A stretch of 64,000 nt of DNA from Poa pratensis (lineage: Eukaryota > Streptophyta > Magnoliopsida > Poales > Poaceae): positions 11,870,910 through 11,934,909 of the forward strand of contig CAMZMU010000096.1 of NCBI GenBank assembly GCA_947311845.1. Direction: 5' to 3'. Made by a program: the position numbers and the translations under genes. Position 1 is the stretch's first letter. Each line of letters starts with the position of its first letter. Positions 10,951 to 22,229 of the stretch are shown piece after piece. The notes beneath the pieces are model-generated. The model ran no database searches and was not told where the DNA came from. It was given only the letters and a program-made list of their open reading frames with translations.

Positions 10951-12440
10951 CTTAGTTTGTGATAATGTGACCATATTTGACACATGAGTTTGTTCATAAA
11001 TATTGGATGTTCCAAAATTTGTATAAAAGAAATGGCACCCATCCAATTTTTATAAATAGAAAAAAGCTGGATGTTCATAAATATTGGATGTTCCAAAATT
11101 TGTTGATTTTAGAAACTAATTTGACTTAATTTGAAAAATTAAATCAATAGATATAAAAGAAATCAATACAAAAGAAATTAATAGACAATTAAACAATTAA
11201 ATCAATATAGACAATTAAACAATTAGCTCAAATATAGTTATGATCAAATATAGATATGAGTTTTACAAATGTAGATATGTTTTTCACAAATATAGACAAT
11301 AAAACATGTAAATCAAATATATATAAAAAGAAATCAGAAAAAAGAAAAAGAAACGAGAGAAAAAACAAATTTCAAAAGCCCATTAGTTCTGGTTGGTGTT
11401 ACCAACCGGTACTAAAGATGTGGGCTTCGCGCGTAAAATTTCGCCGCAGCCCAAAAGACCTTTAGTACCGGTTGGTGTTACCGGGACTAAAGGGCTTTTT
11501 CAGTTACTTAGATCAATCTCGGCCGCACCGCGACCATCTTCTTCATTTCTCGCACGCCGCACGCCGAAGTGCCGCAGCCCGTCTGCTCACGAGGTCACAC
11601 CGCAGCGCTGCCGCCCGTCTTCAAGGAGGCGCACGAGGTCACGCTGGAGCGCCGCCGCCGCCACACAAGGTCAGCATTCTCTCCCCTCCCCGCAATTTCC
11701 TCTCTTCCCCGCGCCGCCCGAAACCCTTGCTAGCACGGCCGCCGCCGTCGCGCCGCTGTTTCAAGCTCCCCTCACTGGAGCGCGCCTCCCCTCACCGGAG
11801 CGCGCCTCCCGCTCCTATCGCCGTGCGTCTGAACCCTAGCGCGCTGCTGCCCGCTTCCCGGAACCCGTCGCCCGCCGCAAAACACCGTCGCCGGCGAAGC
11901 TCCGGTGACCAATAACCAGCGGCGCCGCCACCATATGGTTCGCCACCGACTTCTCCGTCGAACGCGCCAAGCCAACACGCTCAATTCGCTCTGAATCGAG
12001 CGATTCGTGCTCAACAGAGCCGTAGCCACCATTGCTGACGTCAGCATGACGTTAGGGTTTTATTATTTTAGGAAATATTGATAAATTAGAAGTACAAATT
12101 TGTGTAAATATTTTCTGTTAGAAGTACAAATTTGTAGTTTAATTTAGTGTAGTTTTTTAGATAGTTTTTGTATAGTGATAAACACTTTAGAAATTGTTAG
12201 TAGAAAAAATTTGTAGTTTAATTTTGGCAATTTTAGAAAGAATTTGTTAGTGTGATAGAATTCATAGTAGAAAAAAATTGGGCAATGAAAATTTGTTAAA
12301 ACTTTGCACTTTAGAAAATGCACTTAAACAACAATAAAACTAAATTTGGGCAATGCAAATTTGTTAAAACTTTGCACTTTTGTATCAATTGTTGTTACTA
12401 AATTTGCTAAGTACTTTGTAAATTGCAGTGACATTGAGCT
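10951..12440. other. Non-coding CACTA interior, including a GC-rich exon-like block
   Basis: Bases 10951-11380 are AT-rich with no recognisable gene. Bases 11388-11500 carry subterminal-type hairpin units. Bases 11500-12050 are GC-rich and open in several frames without any domain; they look like the untranslated leader of the TNPA-like gene. Bases 12050-12440 are AT-rich with repeats of 'AAATTTGTTAAAACTTTGCA', and look like a leader intron ending just before the start codon at 12441. Confidence 0.55.
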
Positions 12441-12648
12441 ATGGACGCCCCATTCATCAGAGACGAGGAGAAAGAAGAGCGAATCACAGAAATTATATAT
12501 AAGAAGACCCTTGGAGTAAATTCCGATGGAGAAGATTCCGGTGGAGAAGACGATGATTTCAGCGAAAAATGTTTGAACGGCTCCGGTGAGGGACTTGAGC
12601 TAGAAGAAATAAGAGACGACGACGAAGTGCCCTTAGCAAACTCCGGCG
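12441..12648 (+). pseudogene. First coding exon of the TNPA-like CACTA gene
   Basis: The exon starts ATGGACGCCCC after an AT-rich intron-like stretch and encodes an acidic N-terminus ('GVNSDGEDSGGEDDD', 'GSGEGLELEEI') ending in '…NSGE' at a GAG|GTATAT donor. Short acidic leaders of this kind precede the plant transposase domain in grass CACTA ORF2 genes. The following intron was extended to more than 5 kb by a Mutator-like insertion (about 12690-18115), and coding resumes near 18192-18207. Confidence 0.6.
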
Positions 12649-13182
12649 AGGTATATATATATATCTGTTAATTTACCTATATATATATATATACCTAGGA
12701 CGCGGATTTCCTAACAAGGGTGATAGCAATGCATGGATAGATCGCCGTTGGATATCATGCTCATGTGGTCGCTGTAAAATCCGACGAATAAGATTTAGCA
12801 TTCAACCGTTAGGTGGGGACGTTATGTGGCTTGCTTCAGTCCGAGCCCGTACAAGCACAGCTAGCTAATGTCAGTGAGGCGTGGGCAAGATCAATTTCTT
12901 CACCGTGCATCCCGGTTGCATGCCGCAAACCTACTAACGGCATATGAAGAACGCATGCGTTTTCTTACTAGCCATGATTTGAATTCTGACATACACCACA
13001 CTGCACGCGTCGCGGCGTGTATCGAGAAAAACGCATGGAAGTGAAAAAAATTGTGGAGGCCGTTCATGGTTTCTTTCCGTGGAAAACAAACACAACCGGA
13101 GTTAGGGACGTCAGATTTCTTGCTTCCATCCGTGACCAGCCAAAGTATAGTTGTGTGGGTTCCCTGAAACGTGGGATTACCA

Positions 13183-13386
13183 GTTTTTTTTTTTACAACT
13201 CAAAAGAGTTGAATAAAGCTAGGCGCAACTCCTTCCCAACTAGAAGTTGCATTCGACTCAACAGCAACCTTAGCTAAGAAATCAGCTATTTGCCTCCCTA
13301 TTACAATATTGGACAGAAAATTTTCCAGCCTCTCGAGCTAATTGGGTGGGGCGAACTAATTTTTGCACAGGACGTCCTAGTTTACA
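13183..13386 (-). mobile_element. 5'-truncated LINE tail
   Basis: Read on the minus strand, this encodes the end of a LINE RNase H domain ('ADFLAKVAVESNA', 'WEGVAPSFIQLF', stop) followed directly by a poly(A) tract, seen as ten or more T at 13183-13193. It has been cut on its 5' side by, or lies against, the Helitron that begins at 13387. Confidence 0.7.
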
Positions 13387-16054
13387 CTAGCAAAATGACT
13401 GTGCGTTGCTACGGGCAAACAAATTTAGACCTATACAAACAGACAATAACTTAGTCTCTTAAATCTACACAATACGAATTAAGTTTGTATGGTCGATTCA
13501 TGCAGCCACCGCAAGCTAGCCTAGCCGGACTGAGCTAGCTTGGCTAGCTGATCTATAGACCAGTCGAGCAATGGCACAACCACTGCCAGGGAAAATCCAC
13601 ACCAAGAGAAACCGAAAACCTTATGGCCACATCACAGAACATAATCTAATTGAAACCTATTTACATTGTTCATCTATAATAATAAGTTCGAGTAAAGAAA
13701 CTGGGCTGCATACCAATGCCATATTGTCATGTTCCCCAAAAATAATATAAAGGATTATTTGGAATAGTAGCTATGCAATGAATGTGTCAGTCTGGATCTA
13801 ACAGAAATAACATGATTGCAAACAGACTATTTAATAATATACTGAAGCAAAACATCAGAGCAAGAAGTTACATTAGTAAAATTCATCTGGTACAAAGATC
13901 AATTTGCGTTCACTTCTTGTATGTGGTACCAATCAGTGTTGGTCACAATGTGCTCCTAGCCTCTCCTTGGGGTCAAAAGCAGTAGCTGCTCTACTACTCA
14001 TACATAGTTCTGACCGGAAAGAAATGCGTGATGATGCGTACCAAGAACCAATTCTAGAGTAGTGTCTGGAGAAGAAAAGGATAGCAAGAACTGATGATGG
14101 GGTGATCCAGATTCTTATAACATACGTGAACATAAAATCAGTGCTTAATAATATCCTTGTTGTTATTGCATGACCTCAGGTTTTTTTGGGGCCGCTAGGA
14201 TCTTGATCAGTCCAGTTACTCTTGACCAAACAGCTTGTGCTCAAGACTACATGCAGTTTTCTGGTGCCTTAGATTATATTGTTGTAGAAACTCTTTTCGA
14301 CCCACAATCTTTATCCCAATTGGTTGAGGTTTTTCAAGTGGAGAAGATGCAACTGAATTGCTTCCTGGTAACAAACGGAACCCATCAATTATGAGAATAA
14401 ATATTGTCAATGAAAAACTATAGAAACACATCAACCATCATGAAAACGAGAGCAGCAGGAGCTGAGCTGAATGGACTTAAGGGGTGGCACATACATCGGG
14501 GTTAAAAAAAATTGACCATGGGTAGCTAACCTAAAATGCACCAATGTAACCAAGACATGGGATTTAATGAAGCCTACACACAATTTGCAAATCAAACTAC
14601 TTTACCTCAAATATAGAGAGGAAAAGGAAGGCTTATAATTCTCTGGTTTGCTAGCATGGCACAATATCCCATCACCCATGGATATCAAAAGCTGGTTTGA
14701 CATCACAAATGGGCCTTTTGTAAGGTCCAACTGCGAAGGCACACTTATATATGAACTAATGTCAAGTCAAGAGCGAAGAAGCCAAAAAGGGAGCAGAAGG
14801 CATACATCACTCACGGTTGGCCTCTTGTAAGGTTCAACGGAGAGAAAACCGGAAATCAACTGTTTGGATGATGAAGTTATCGTTTTCCATGTATACTCCT
14901 CAAAACTGAATTCACCCTCAATGAAGCACAGAAAGCAAAATGACATTAGATTTATATCTGACTAAGATTGGTGGCTTATTTCTTGAAGCAAGTAAGCAGT
15001 CAATCAGAAGTATTTGTATAGCAACTAAGTGTTGAATTTGTTGAAAGACACCCTATTAGTACTCGGGCCTAAGTCTTGAAAGACCGATGTGCCAGTTCCT
15101 TATTGAGTGACTTATGACACAAGCTCCAATTAACCCCGCATCTATGATGGCTCATATTAGTTAGCAATTCGCCAAACACCTTAAGGGCATTGACTTACAC
15201 CAAGAAATAGGAGCAGGCAGAGGAGTAGAGAATGATTGAACTGGGAGAGAAAATGAGAATCGTGTAGGAAGGAGAGTACCATAGGTCGTGGTCGAACATG
15301 TCTTCTCGAATTCCATGTCCTCAGAGTGGGGGAGAAGTGCGGGAGGAACTCACTCCTATCCGCGTCTCACATCTGTTGCCGCCATCACCTACCGCCGGCA
15401 GTGCTCGGCGACCCATGACGCCAATGGCAGGCCCCGAGTAGAGCTGAGGGCAGGGGCCTCTTCCTGGAATACGGCACGCCCACGAGAGAGCCCACGAGAT
15501 TTATGGGGACTCTGTACACGCCGAAGTAATCGCCTTGGTCTTGACATCCGGCCGAGGCCGTCGCCGTCCATTCTCCCGCACTGCTGTGTCCCGCCCCTCG
15601 TCGTTAGTCGCTCGAGCTCCCTGGTGTCTCCAAAAGCTGTAGACGCAGCCCCGGCGCGCTCTCGAACCGCTCAGCTCGCGTCGTCCTTCTCCGGCCGTCG
15701 TCCATGTCGCGGTCGCGATGGTGGCAGGAGCTTGATGTCGGAGATATGTTGTGACAGACTGCCCCGTGCGGATGCGGTCGCCGACGGACAGCGGGCGCCG
15801 GAGAACGATTTCTAGGAGGGAATAATCGATGCATCCTGTCGGTTTCATCTCGTACTCTGTTTGCTACAGAGCGAGGACAAGTCGGAGGCTGGGAGCACGG
15901 ACGGGAAGAAAAACATAGGAAGGAATCGAACCGGTACATTTTACTTGGCGGTGGCAGGACGTGTAATATTACCTACCTCAGCTAAGCAATGTAGGGGTAA
16001 AATCGGAAATTTAAAAAACGTACCATCACCTCAAGACATATTATATAGTAGAGA
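13387..16054 (-). mobile_element. Non-autonomous Helitron
   Basis: On the minus strand the element starts TCTCTACTATATAATATG at 16054, preceded by A, and ends …CATTTTGCTAG at 13387, followed by T. This is the TC…CTRR structure with A/T insertion expected of Helitrons. Just before the 3' end lies 'GCCCGTAGCAACGCACAG', a decayed form of the short GC hairpin usual there. No Rep/helicase coding is present in the 2.67 kb. GC-rich frames at 15290-15850 could be captured exons, but no domain is recognised. Confidence 0.78.
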
Positions 16055-16950
16055 TGACGAAAACTTATAAACGGCCTTGCGAGAACAATGAGTTTTCTAT
16101 TTAAAAAAATCTGTGGTCTGTCCCCGCATCGCACAATATATCGATCACGCGGGCAGTCTACGTCGAAAATAGACATACCTGTCAAAAAAGAAAATATACA
16201 TACTGTGGTACGGTGAAACTGAGCAGGAGACAAAGCTGTTGCCGGTGATCGATTTATGTGCTTCCGATCCGTCCGCAACCGTATATCTCCATGACCGATT
16301 ATGTTGACGGATGTCACTTTGTAAAAGAAACGAATCGGTGGCTTCTGTTGTTTGCGTCGCTGGATGTCAATTGTAAAAAATCCGACGAAAGGCACCTGTG
16401 AGGCTGTGCCCGATGGTGGCCGTACGGCTGGAAAAACTAATATCCTGCTACTACTCCGATGCGTGAGAAAGAAAACAACATCACCGGAGAAAGAAAACAA
16501 CATCACCGGAGAAAAACGGACTGGCAACAGATGGGAGAGAAAATCACGGGCAGAAAATGACTATTCAGAAGAAAAGAAACCCATTCAAAAATAAATCACC
16601 ATTGACCCGAAGTCAACAACATCACAATCAGAGAGTTCCTCAATCTCACATTGATCGAGTGACCAAAAGATTATGCAGAAAGTACCATAAGTAACAAAAT
16701 AAATTTGCCGGCCACTAACCAGAATCCTCATTTCATCTCCCAAGTCCCAACCGGCATACATGACCACGAGAAGGGGAATATAGTCCATCCAAACAAAAAT
16801 CGGTGCCTACTCTGTATTCTGAACGGTGCTTGTACATCATGGACCAAAACTGGAATGCAAGAAATTGCAACAGGGAAAAAAATTGGAAAAGAACATGGAG
16901 GCCATATTCATACATCGAAGAAACTCGGAACAGAACTGGAGGCCTTCAAG
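16055..16950. other. Interior of the Mutator-like element, no gene seen
   Basis: There is mixed-composition sequence between the Helitron and the GC-rich repeat block. 'ACATCACCGGAGAAAGAAAAC' is present twice near 16480-16505. No convincing coding sequence is visible. Confidence 0.5.
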
Positions 16951-17176
16951 CCCCGTATCCCACACCGAGGCCGGCTCGGCCACAGACGCTCGCGACTGGC
17001 GCCGTTGCGGTAGCTCGCCGCATGGCTCCTCCGGTTGCCTCTGGTTGCCCCTGCAAAGCATCCGTCGCCTGACGCCAGCACCAAAAGTAAGGGGAGGTGC
17101 CGTCGCTGCGGCACGGGCTGGAGATGTGTAAGCCTCCGCGGCGGGCTCCTTCGTTGGCGCCATGGCCGACGCCGTG

Positions 17177-17345
17177 CGCGGCGGAGGTGGTGCGTCCGAG
17201 AAGCTCCAGCTTCGGCAAGCCACGGCCCACGACTCGTGCGCGGCGGAGGTGATGCGCCCGAGAAGCTCCAGCTTCGGCAAGCCGCAACACCGTGCGCGGT
17301 GGAGGTGATGCGCCCGAGAAGCTCCAGCTCCGGCAAGCTGCGACG
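17177..17345 (+). repeat. Three ~60-bp GC-rich tandem repeats
   Basis: The unit 'GAGAAGCTCCAGCTTCGGCA', preceded by 'GAGGTGATGCGCCC', occurs three times at about 60-bp spacing, each followed by a 'GTGCGCGG' segment. It lies in a GC-rich block (16950-17570) that is open in many frames because stops are rare there, not because it resembles a protein. Confidence 0.75.
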
Positions 17346-18191
17346 CTGCCACCTATCTCTGCTGGGGCCGAGCCGCCCCGGCCGCCGTGAGGAGGAGAGG
17401 GAAGAGTGTATGCGTGACAGGGAACCGGGGGCGACGCCGGAATCCACGACGGCCAGGGGAGAAGGCGGCGTATGTGTGGAGGCCGACGGTGCCGCGCGGT
17501 GGAGGGGCGCCGGCAGTTCGGCCCTACGGGCGCCCGATCCAAGACGTTCTCGACGAACTCATGCTGCAAGGATCAATTCTAGATATGAACACCGAATAAA
17601 TAAACGAAATCATTGAATGATTAACCGAGGACTGAACCGACGTACCTGGTGATGCTCTGGAGAAGAAGATGTCTCTCTCATCTCAAGCTATGCAGACTGG
17701 ACGGAGGTGGTTTGAATGGAGGTCAGATTATCACAGTTGAGAAAACCTGACGTCGTGGCTATGCAACCATATAATATATCGCTGTAGAATAGTGTTGTTC
17801 GAAATTCAAAATAATTTGAATCCTACAGCGATTGCCGACTGCCATTGTGTTTTCAATCGCTGATGGAGTGTAACCAGAAAACGAATCAAGCACGGGCCGT
17901 GATGCTACTCAACCCAACCGAAAATATACACAAAAAACGAACCGAGTATGATGGACAAAAAACGTTTAGCGGTGTGCTCTCGATACGACGGCGTTAGAGT
18001 TAGAAGGTGGAGCTTGATGGATGAACGTCCCCACCGTGTGCTCTCTATGTCAAATCCAATGGTTGGATGCCCATGCACAGATATCACCCATGTTATGCCA
18101 CTATTTTCGATATATATATTAAGTCTCTGTTGATCACTAGATGCATTAACTGATTTATATTGCACTTATTAACGAATCATTTTTCTTTTAG

Positions 18192-19000
18192 CCCTCCGGA
18201 TCTAAGCTCGAACTCCGCCAAAGACGAAACGAGGCCCGAACCAAAGGATAAAGCTGCCAGATGGTGCAAAGTTGTCGATCGACGTAGTTGCTGATGATGG
18301 CAGACCGCTGAAACCCGAAGATAACTGCCATAAATATGTAGGTCAATGCGGAGTTCTTGTTAGGGACACGATCCCGATCACCATTGCAGAATGGAATAAG
18401 CCGAAGAAAGCCAACGTTGGAGCAAGTTATGTCGAGCAAAGAATTAAAGATTTGCTTTGGGACACGCTCTTGACATATTTCAGCCTACCGGAAGGTCTCC
18501 CAGAGAAGAAAAAGGAGAAAGTCAAGGAGTGGACTCTTAAGAAGATGCCACGCAATTCAACTGCTGGAAGAAAATATTGTGGAAAAAATATGAGAAAGTA
18601 ACTCCAGATTTCACTGGACATCTAGAGAAGATAAAAGATGTGTGGCCCGCATTTGTGGCGTATAAGAAACCGGACACCGCTGTGGCCCGATCGGCCAAAA
18701 ATAAGTTGAATGCTGACAAGAAGAAATATCACCATACTTTGGGGTCAGGTGGCTACAAGACTGTCTTGCCTAAGTGGGAAGCCTTTGAAAACGAACTGCG
18801 TGAAAAAGGGATCACTCCACAGACAGATGACTGGCCCGAGAGGTCCAAGTTCTGGATGTTCGCGCATGGGGCAGGGTTGGACCCAGACACAGGGCTGATT
18901 GTTGCAAAGGGAAAATGGAAGAAAATAATTACAAGAGTCGTAAAAAAAACTAGTGGACGCAATAGACCTAGTCCGAAAGGGAAAATTTGCTCCCGATAGA
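18192..19000 (+). pseudogene. Plant transposase (Ptta/En/Spm, TNPA-like) domain
   Basis: Coding similar to the CACTA TNPA/Ptta family begins around 18209 ('KLPDGAKLSIDVVADDG', 'QCGVLVRDTIPITIAEW', 'FSLPEGLPEKKKEKVKEW'). It continues in a second frame ('FTGHLEKIKDVWPAFVAYK', 'KKKYHHTLGSGGY', 'ITPQTDDWPERSKFW'). The change of frame is a one-base loss at about 18547, just after 'KEWTLKKM'. A further frame change occurs within the poly-A run at about 18942-18950. TNPA-type proteins bind the subterminal repeats. This copy cannot produce the intact protein. Confidence 0.85.
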
Positions 19001-20463
19001 GAGGACGACAAACTGACACTCGCCCTCGGGAATCCTGAACACTGGGGACGATGTCGAGGCAAATGGAGCCGGGGTTAATTGGAATCAAGGGTTTCCGGCG
19101 GACGTTGCAACTTATAGAAGCCGTTCCAGAAATAAGAAGAGGAGGTTGGACCGGTTAATGGAATTAGAACGCCAGGTGCAGCGGCAGCAGGAGCAACTGG
19201 ACTCAATTACCCAGCAAAGGGCATCTCAGCTGCTGCTAGAAGATCCTGCAGTCGATGCCTGCCCATCTCAGCGGAAAAGCAGCGTGGGTTCCACGCAGCT
19301 AGAAGATCCTGCAGTCGAACCATCGGCGGCTCACTACCCCGTGGATTATATCACGGAGAAGACAAATTGTCAGCTACATATGCCAATGAAGAACATTAGT
19401 TGTCCGGTGGCGGATGACTATGCTTTACCAAATCAACCTGGAGCAATCTTCCATTTTGGTCAGATTCCAGCTGGCTATGCTCGTGTCGGGGTTACAAAAG
19501 TTATGCCGGGATTCCAGACAATGGATCTTGACATTCCTGGAGGTGACGACGAGAAGACACTGGAGAAGTCGAGCTTGGTATCGTTCTATGGAAGAAGAAA
19601 TACATCTTGTTTCAAAACTCGGCGCCAAGGCCACCGACTCCTCCGAGTAGAAATCCACCACCTCAAAGTCCACCCGCCCTCCCCGACGATTGGGAGCCCA
19701 CCGCGAGTCCATCGCCCACGCCGTCCCGTCAACCGACTGATGCGCCCACTAGTAATTTGACAAAACGGAAGTTGTTCACGTCGACTGGTACTATGCTCAG
19801 GAAAGACAGGTCCCCTGTTAAGAAACGTCCAAACATATCCAAGAAAGTCAAGACTCCTGAGAAGTTAGCTTCCGAGAAGAGTAAGGAGGAATTAGAAGAG
19901 AGCACGCGTGCCGAGGTGACAGCCTTTTTTGCACAGAAAAAACAGGAAAGACAGGACCCCGTAAAAGAACTTCTGAAGAATATACCAAGGGAGACACTTG
20001 ATCGCACCGTGAGGCCCCTTTCAGACTATGAGCGCGGTATTAACAAGCAACATAGCTCACAGATGGAGGAAAACAAATGCGGGAAAAAAGTTCCCCAGCT
20101 CGGAGAACAAGAAGTACAATCGATCGCCCTGCTCATTGTGCCTTCTGATAAGGCGGCCCTCTACAACGACAATATTGTTGCTCAGGAAATCCATGGCGAG
20201 ACAGGTTACGCCATTGCTGAGCTAGCATATCAATATGTTTCCGGGCAGCCTCTGGTCACAGATCCGAATGCTCTAACAACACAGTTATGGAAATTGCATA
20301 ACTGGTACATGACCGCCGCAAAAGAAGGGAGATTCTATTTCATGGCGGGAGTTAAGGAAGTGCACTACTTCCGAGAATATGCTGTGCAAGTTGAGTTCTC
20401 CGAACTTTTTCAGATGTACAATCAACGTGCCCTCAATAAATCTATCATCAGCTGCTATTGTCT
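19000..20463 (+). pseudogene. TNPA-like gene, coiled-coil and linker region
   Basis: The region encodes a short coiled coil ('MELERQVQRQQEQLDSITQQ', from 19158), a duplicated 'LEDPAV' segment, then a proline-rich linker ('PRPPTPPSRNPPPQSPP') and a basic/acidic stretch. It ends in a globular domain up to a CT|GTAAGT donor at 20463. Frames change at about 19030-19060 and near 19580. The order is the one seen in grass CACTA ORF2 proteins that carry a Ulp1-like C-terminus, here encoded by the exons that follow. Confidence 0.75.
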
Positions 20464-20557
20464 GTAAGTGATTTATTTGTGTAATTTAATTCTTTAGTTA
20501 AGCTCGTTCATTGCCTGTAATTATCCTCACGACATTCTTTTGTACGCTATTATGCAG

Positions 20558-21522
20558 AATGAAGATTCGTGAATGCAGAGTGGGAGGAATCTGGGACATT
20601 GGGTTCATTGACCCGGATAAAGTTCATGAAGTCACCGTAGAACAGCATGCCCAGGACACAGTGGACGTTTTGCTAACGTTTTTAAAGCGACAAAGTGCCA
20701 AAAAAGAAATACTTTTTCCTTACAACTTCAAGTGAGTGTTGCTGTCTTGTACACATTCTATTTTGCTTTCCCGATATTAAGTGTAATTGATGAGTTCTGA
20801 ATAACTGCGTATATAAACGTGCGCAGGTTCCACTTCATTCTGCTAATCATTAGAATCGGGCTTGGAGAAGTTAAAATCTAGGACTCATTAAGGAGAAATC
20901 AAGATGAATACAAAAGCGTGCGTATATTGCTCAAGAGGTAATTTCAATCGCACTATATCAGCCTCTTTCGTTCATTTCCTGATATCAAAGTAAGTAATAA
21001 CTCCTCAATTCATTTTCTTTGCCGGGCAGGGTTTGGAGAAAGTTCATCGCGGAAGAACGCGGTGAATGGAAAGATAAGTTGGAGTTTAAGGCTAACAACG
21101 TAAGTAGTACTACGTACCTAGGTCCGCGTATCTCTCTAATTCTAGTTTCAATACCATTATCATTCACTTGATGATTATTTGATTGAATTCTATTATCATA
21201 TAGTGGTGCCTACGACAACCACAGGGGACGGATTTATGTGGATACTATGTTTGCGAGTACATTCGCATGAAGGTCAATGAGAGAGTCAATAGTCGAAAAA
21301 ATCAAGAGGTACGTAAACATCATTCACAACTTTATTTTGCTACCATCAATTGTGTTTAGTTTCCTTCATAATTGATTTGATCTCATTCTTTTAAAGATGG
21401 CAAGGAAGCGGAACCAGCTCCTACCAAAAAACCGCGTAAAAGCAATTGCGAAGGAATTGGCGAAATTTTTCCTTACGGAGGTCATAGCTGAATCCAGAGA
21501 ATTCCACTATATCAAAAAATAG
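20558..21522 (+). pseudogene. Ulp1-like (C48) protease domain of the CACTA gene, five exons
   Basis: Five exons join in phase with GT-AG borders: 20558-20731, 20827-20937, 21030-21099, 21204-21309 and 21397-21522. They encode a Ulp1/SENP-like cysteine protease. The probable catalytic His lies in 'KFHFILLII' (start of exon 2), the Asp in 'DSLRR', and the Gln and Cys in 'WCLRQPQGTDLCGYYVCEYI' (exon 4). In the family the Asp follows an aromatic residue; here that codon is TAG (20879-20881), a stop one residue before the catalytic Asp. Ulp1 domains remove SUMO-like modifiers. Why CACTA elements carry them is unknown. Confidence 0.82.
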
Positions 21523-21781
21523 ACTCCCTCTATGTACTAGCAGTGATCTCCATGTAATGAGTACTTTATATGTGTACATATATATACCAAGTTGTATGTA
21601 TGTTATGTGATCTTCACGTGTGCGAAAACTTTTTTTTTGTGCATCGACGGGATCTCCTCCGAAACCCTAAACCCTGAAAATAAGCGAAAATAAAAAAAGC
21701 AGAAACCCTAAACCCTGAAAAATAAGCGAAAAAAAGCAGAAACCTTTAGTCCCGGTTGGTGTTACCAACCGGGACAAAAGG

Positions 21782-22066
21782 TGTAACACCCCGGCCCACC
21801 CCTGGGCTGGGCCTGTCACCCCTGGCAGCTTTTTAGGATCTCTAGACTGGCCCCACAGATCAACACTGGTCTTTTTCTGCGCATTTTTTCCTCACTCGTG
21901 CGCACCCGGGAACCAGTTCCCGGTCGGTCACACATCCTTGGAGTGCTCCGGTCCAAGCACGCTTAACCTCGGAGTTCTTTCCAGATGAGCTTTCAGAAAA
22001 AAAAGTTGCAACTTGTTGATATGATTATTCTATCAATCCTATTAAGCCCTGAGCCAGGATCTCACA
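21782..22066 (-). repeat. Left (3') LTR of the Cassandra TRIM
   Basis: The minus strand reads 'AACTCCGAGGTTAAGCGTGC' and 'AGGATGTGTGACC', matching the 5S rRNA box A and box C regions. Box A is intact here, while box C has one change compared with the other LTR. Confidence 0.9.
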
Positions 22067-22210
22067 TCCTTCCCCCTTAGAAGACCGACGCCCTCGTCGG
22101 TCAGCCCCCAGTCCAGGAACTTCCCCCCTTGGCACCCGTCTGTGCGCCCAGTGCCGGCACATGCTCCACATGTCCACCCACTGACCCGCACACGCCCGAG
22201 TTACCGCGAG

Positions 22211-22229
22211 GGTCAGTTCTGATACCAAA
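22211..22229 (-). other. Primer binding site of the TRIM
   Basis: TTTGGTATCAGAACTGACC abuts the right LTR on the minus strand. TGGTATCAGA complements the 3' end of plant initiator methionine tRNA. Confidence 0.85.

Larger units (their letters stand above)
12690..18115. mobile_element. Probable Mutator-like element inside the CACTA intron
   Basis: Sequence around 12712-12860 ('GGGTGATAGCAATGCATGG', 'CCGTTGGAT', 'TGGGGACGTT') recurs inverted at about 18030-18110 ('GGGTGATATCTGTGCATGG', 'CCATTGGAT', 'TGGGGACGTT' on the complement). This gives imperfect terminal inverted repeats of more than 70 bp. TA-rich sequence at both edges (TATATATAT) could be a 9-bp target duplication but is too simple to prove it. 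No transposase is present. GC-rich, gene-like sequence at 16950-17570 may be a captured fragment. The exact ends are uncertain. Confidence 0.5.

Noticed and set aside
11393..11915. GC-rich frames that could be a separate gene
   Set aside because: Frames differ without motifs and the position fits an untranslated leader of the CACTA gene.
16837..17616. Several overlapping long frames on both strands
   Set aside because: The GC-rich repeat block inside a transposon makes all frames open. None shows a domain.
21655..21725. Telomere-like AAACCCTAAACCCT units
   Set aside because: Only two short copies within a duplicated 'AAACCCTAAACCCTGAAAA' phrase of the CACTA 3' region. Not a telomeric tract.
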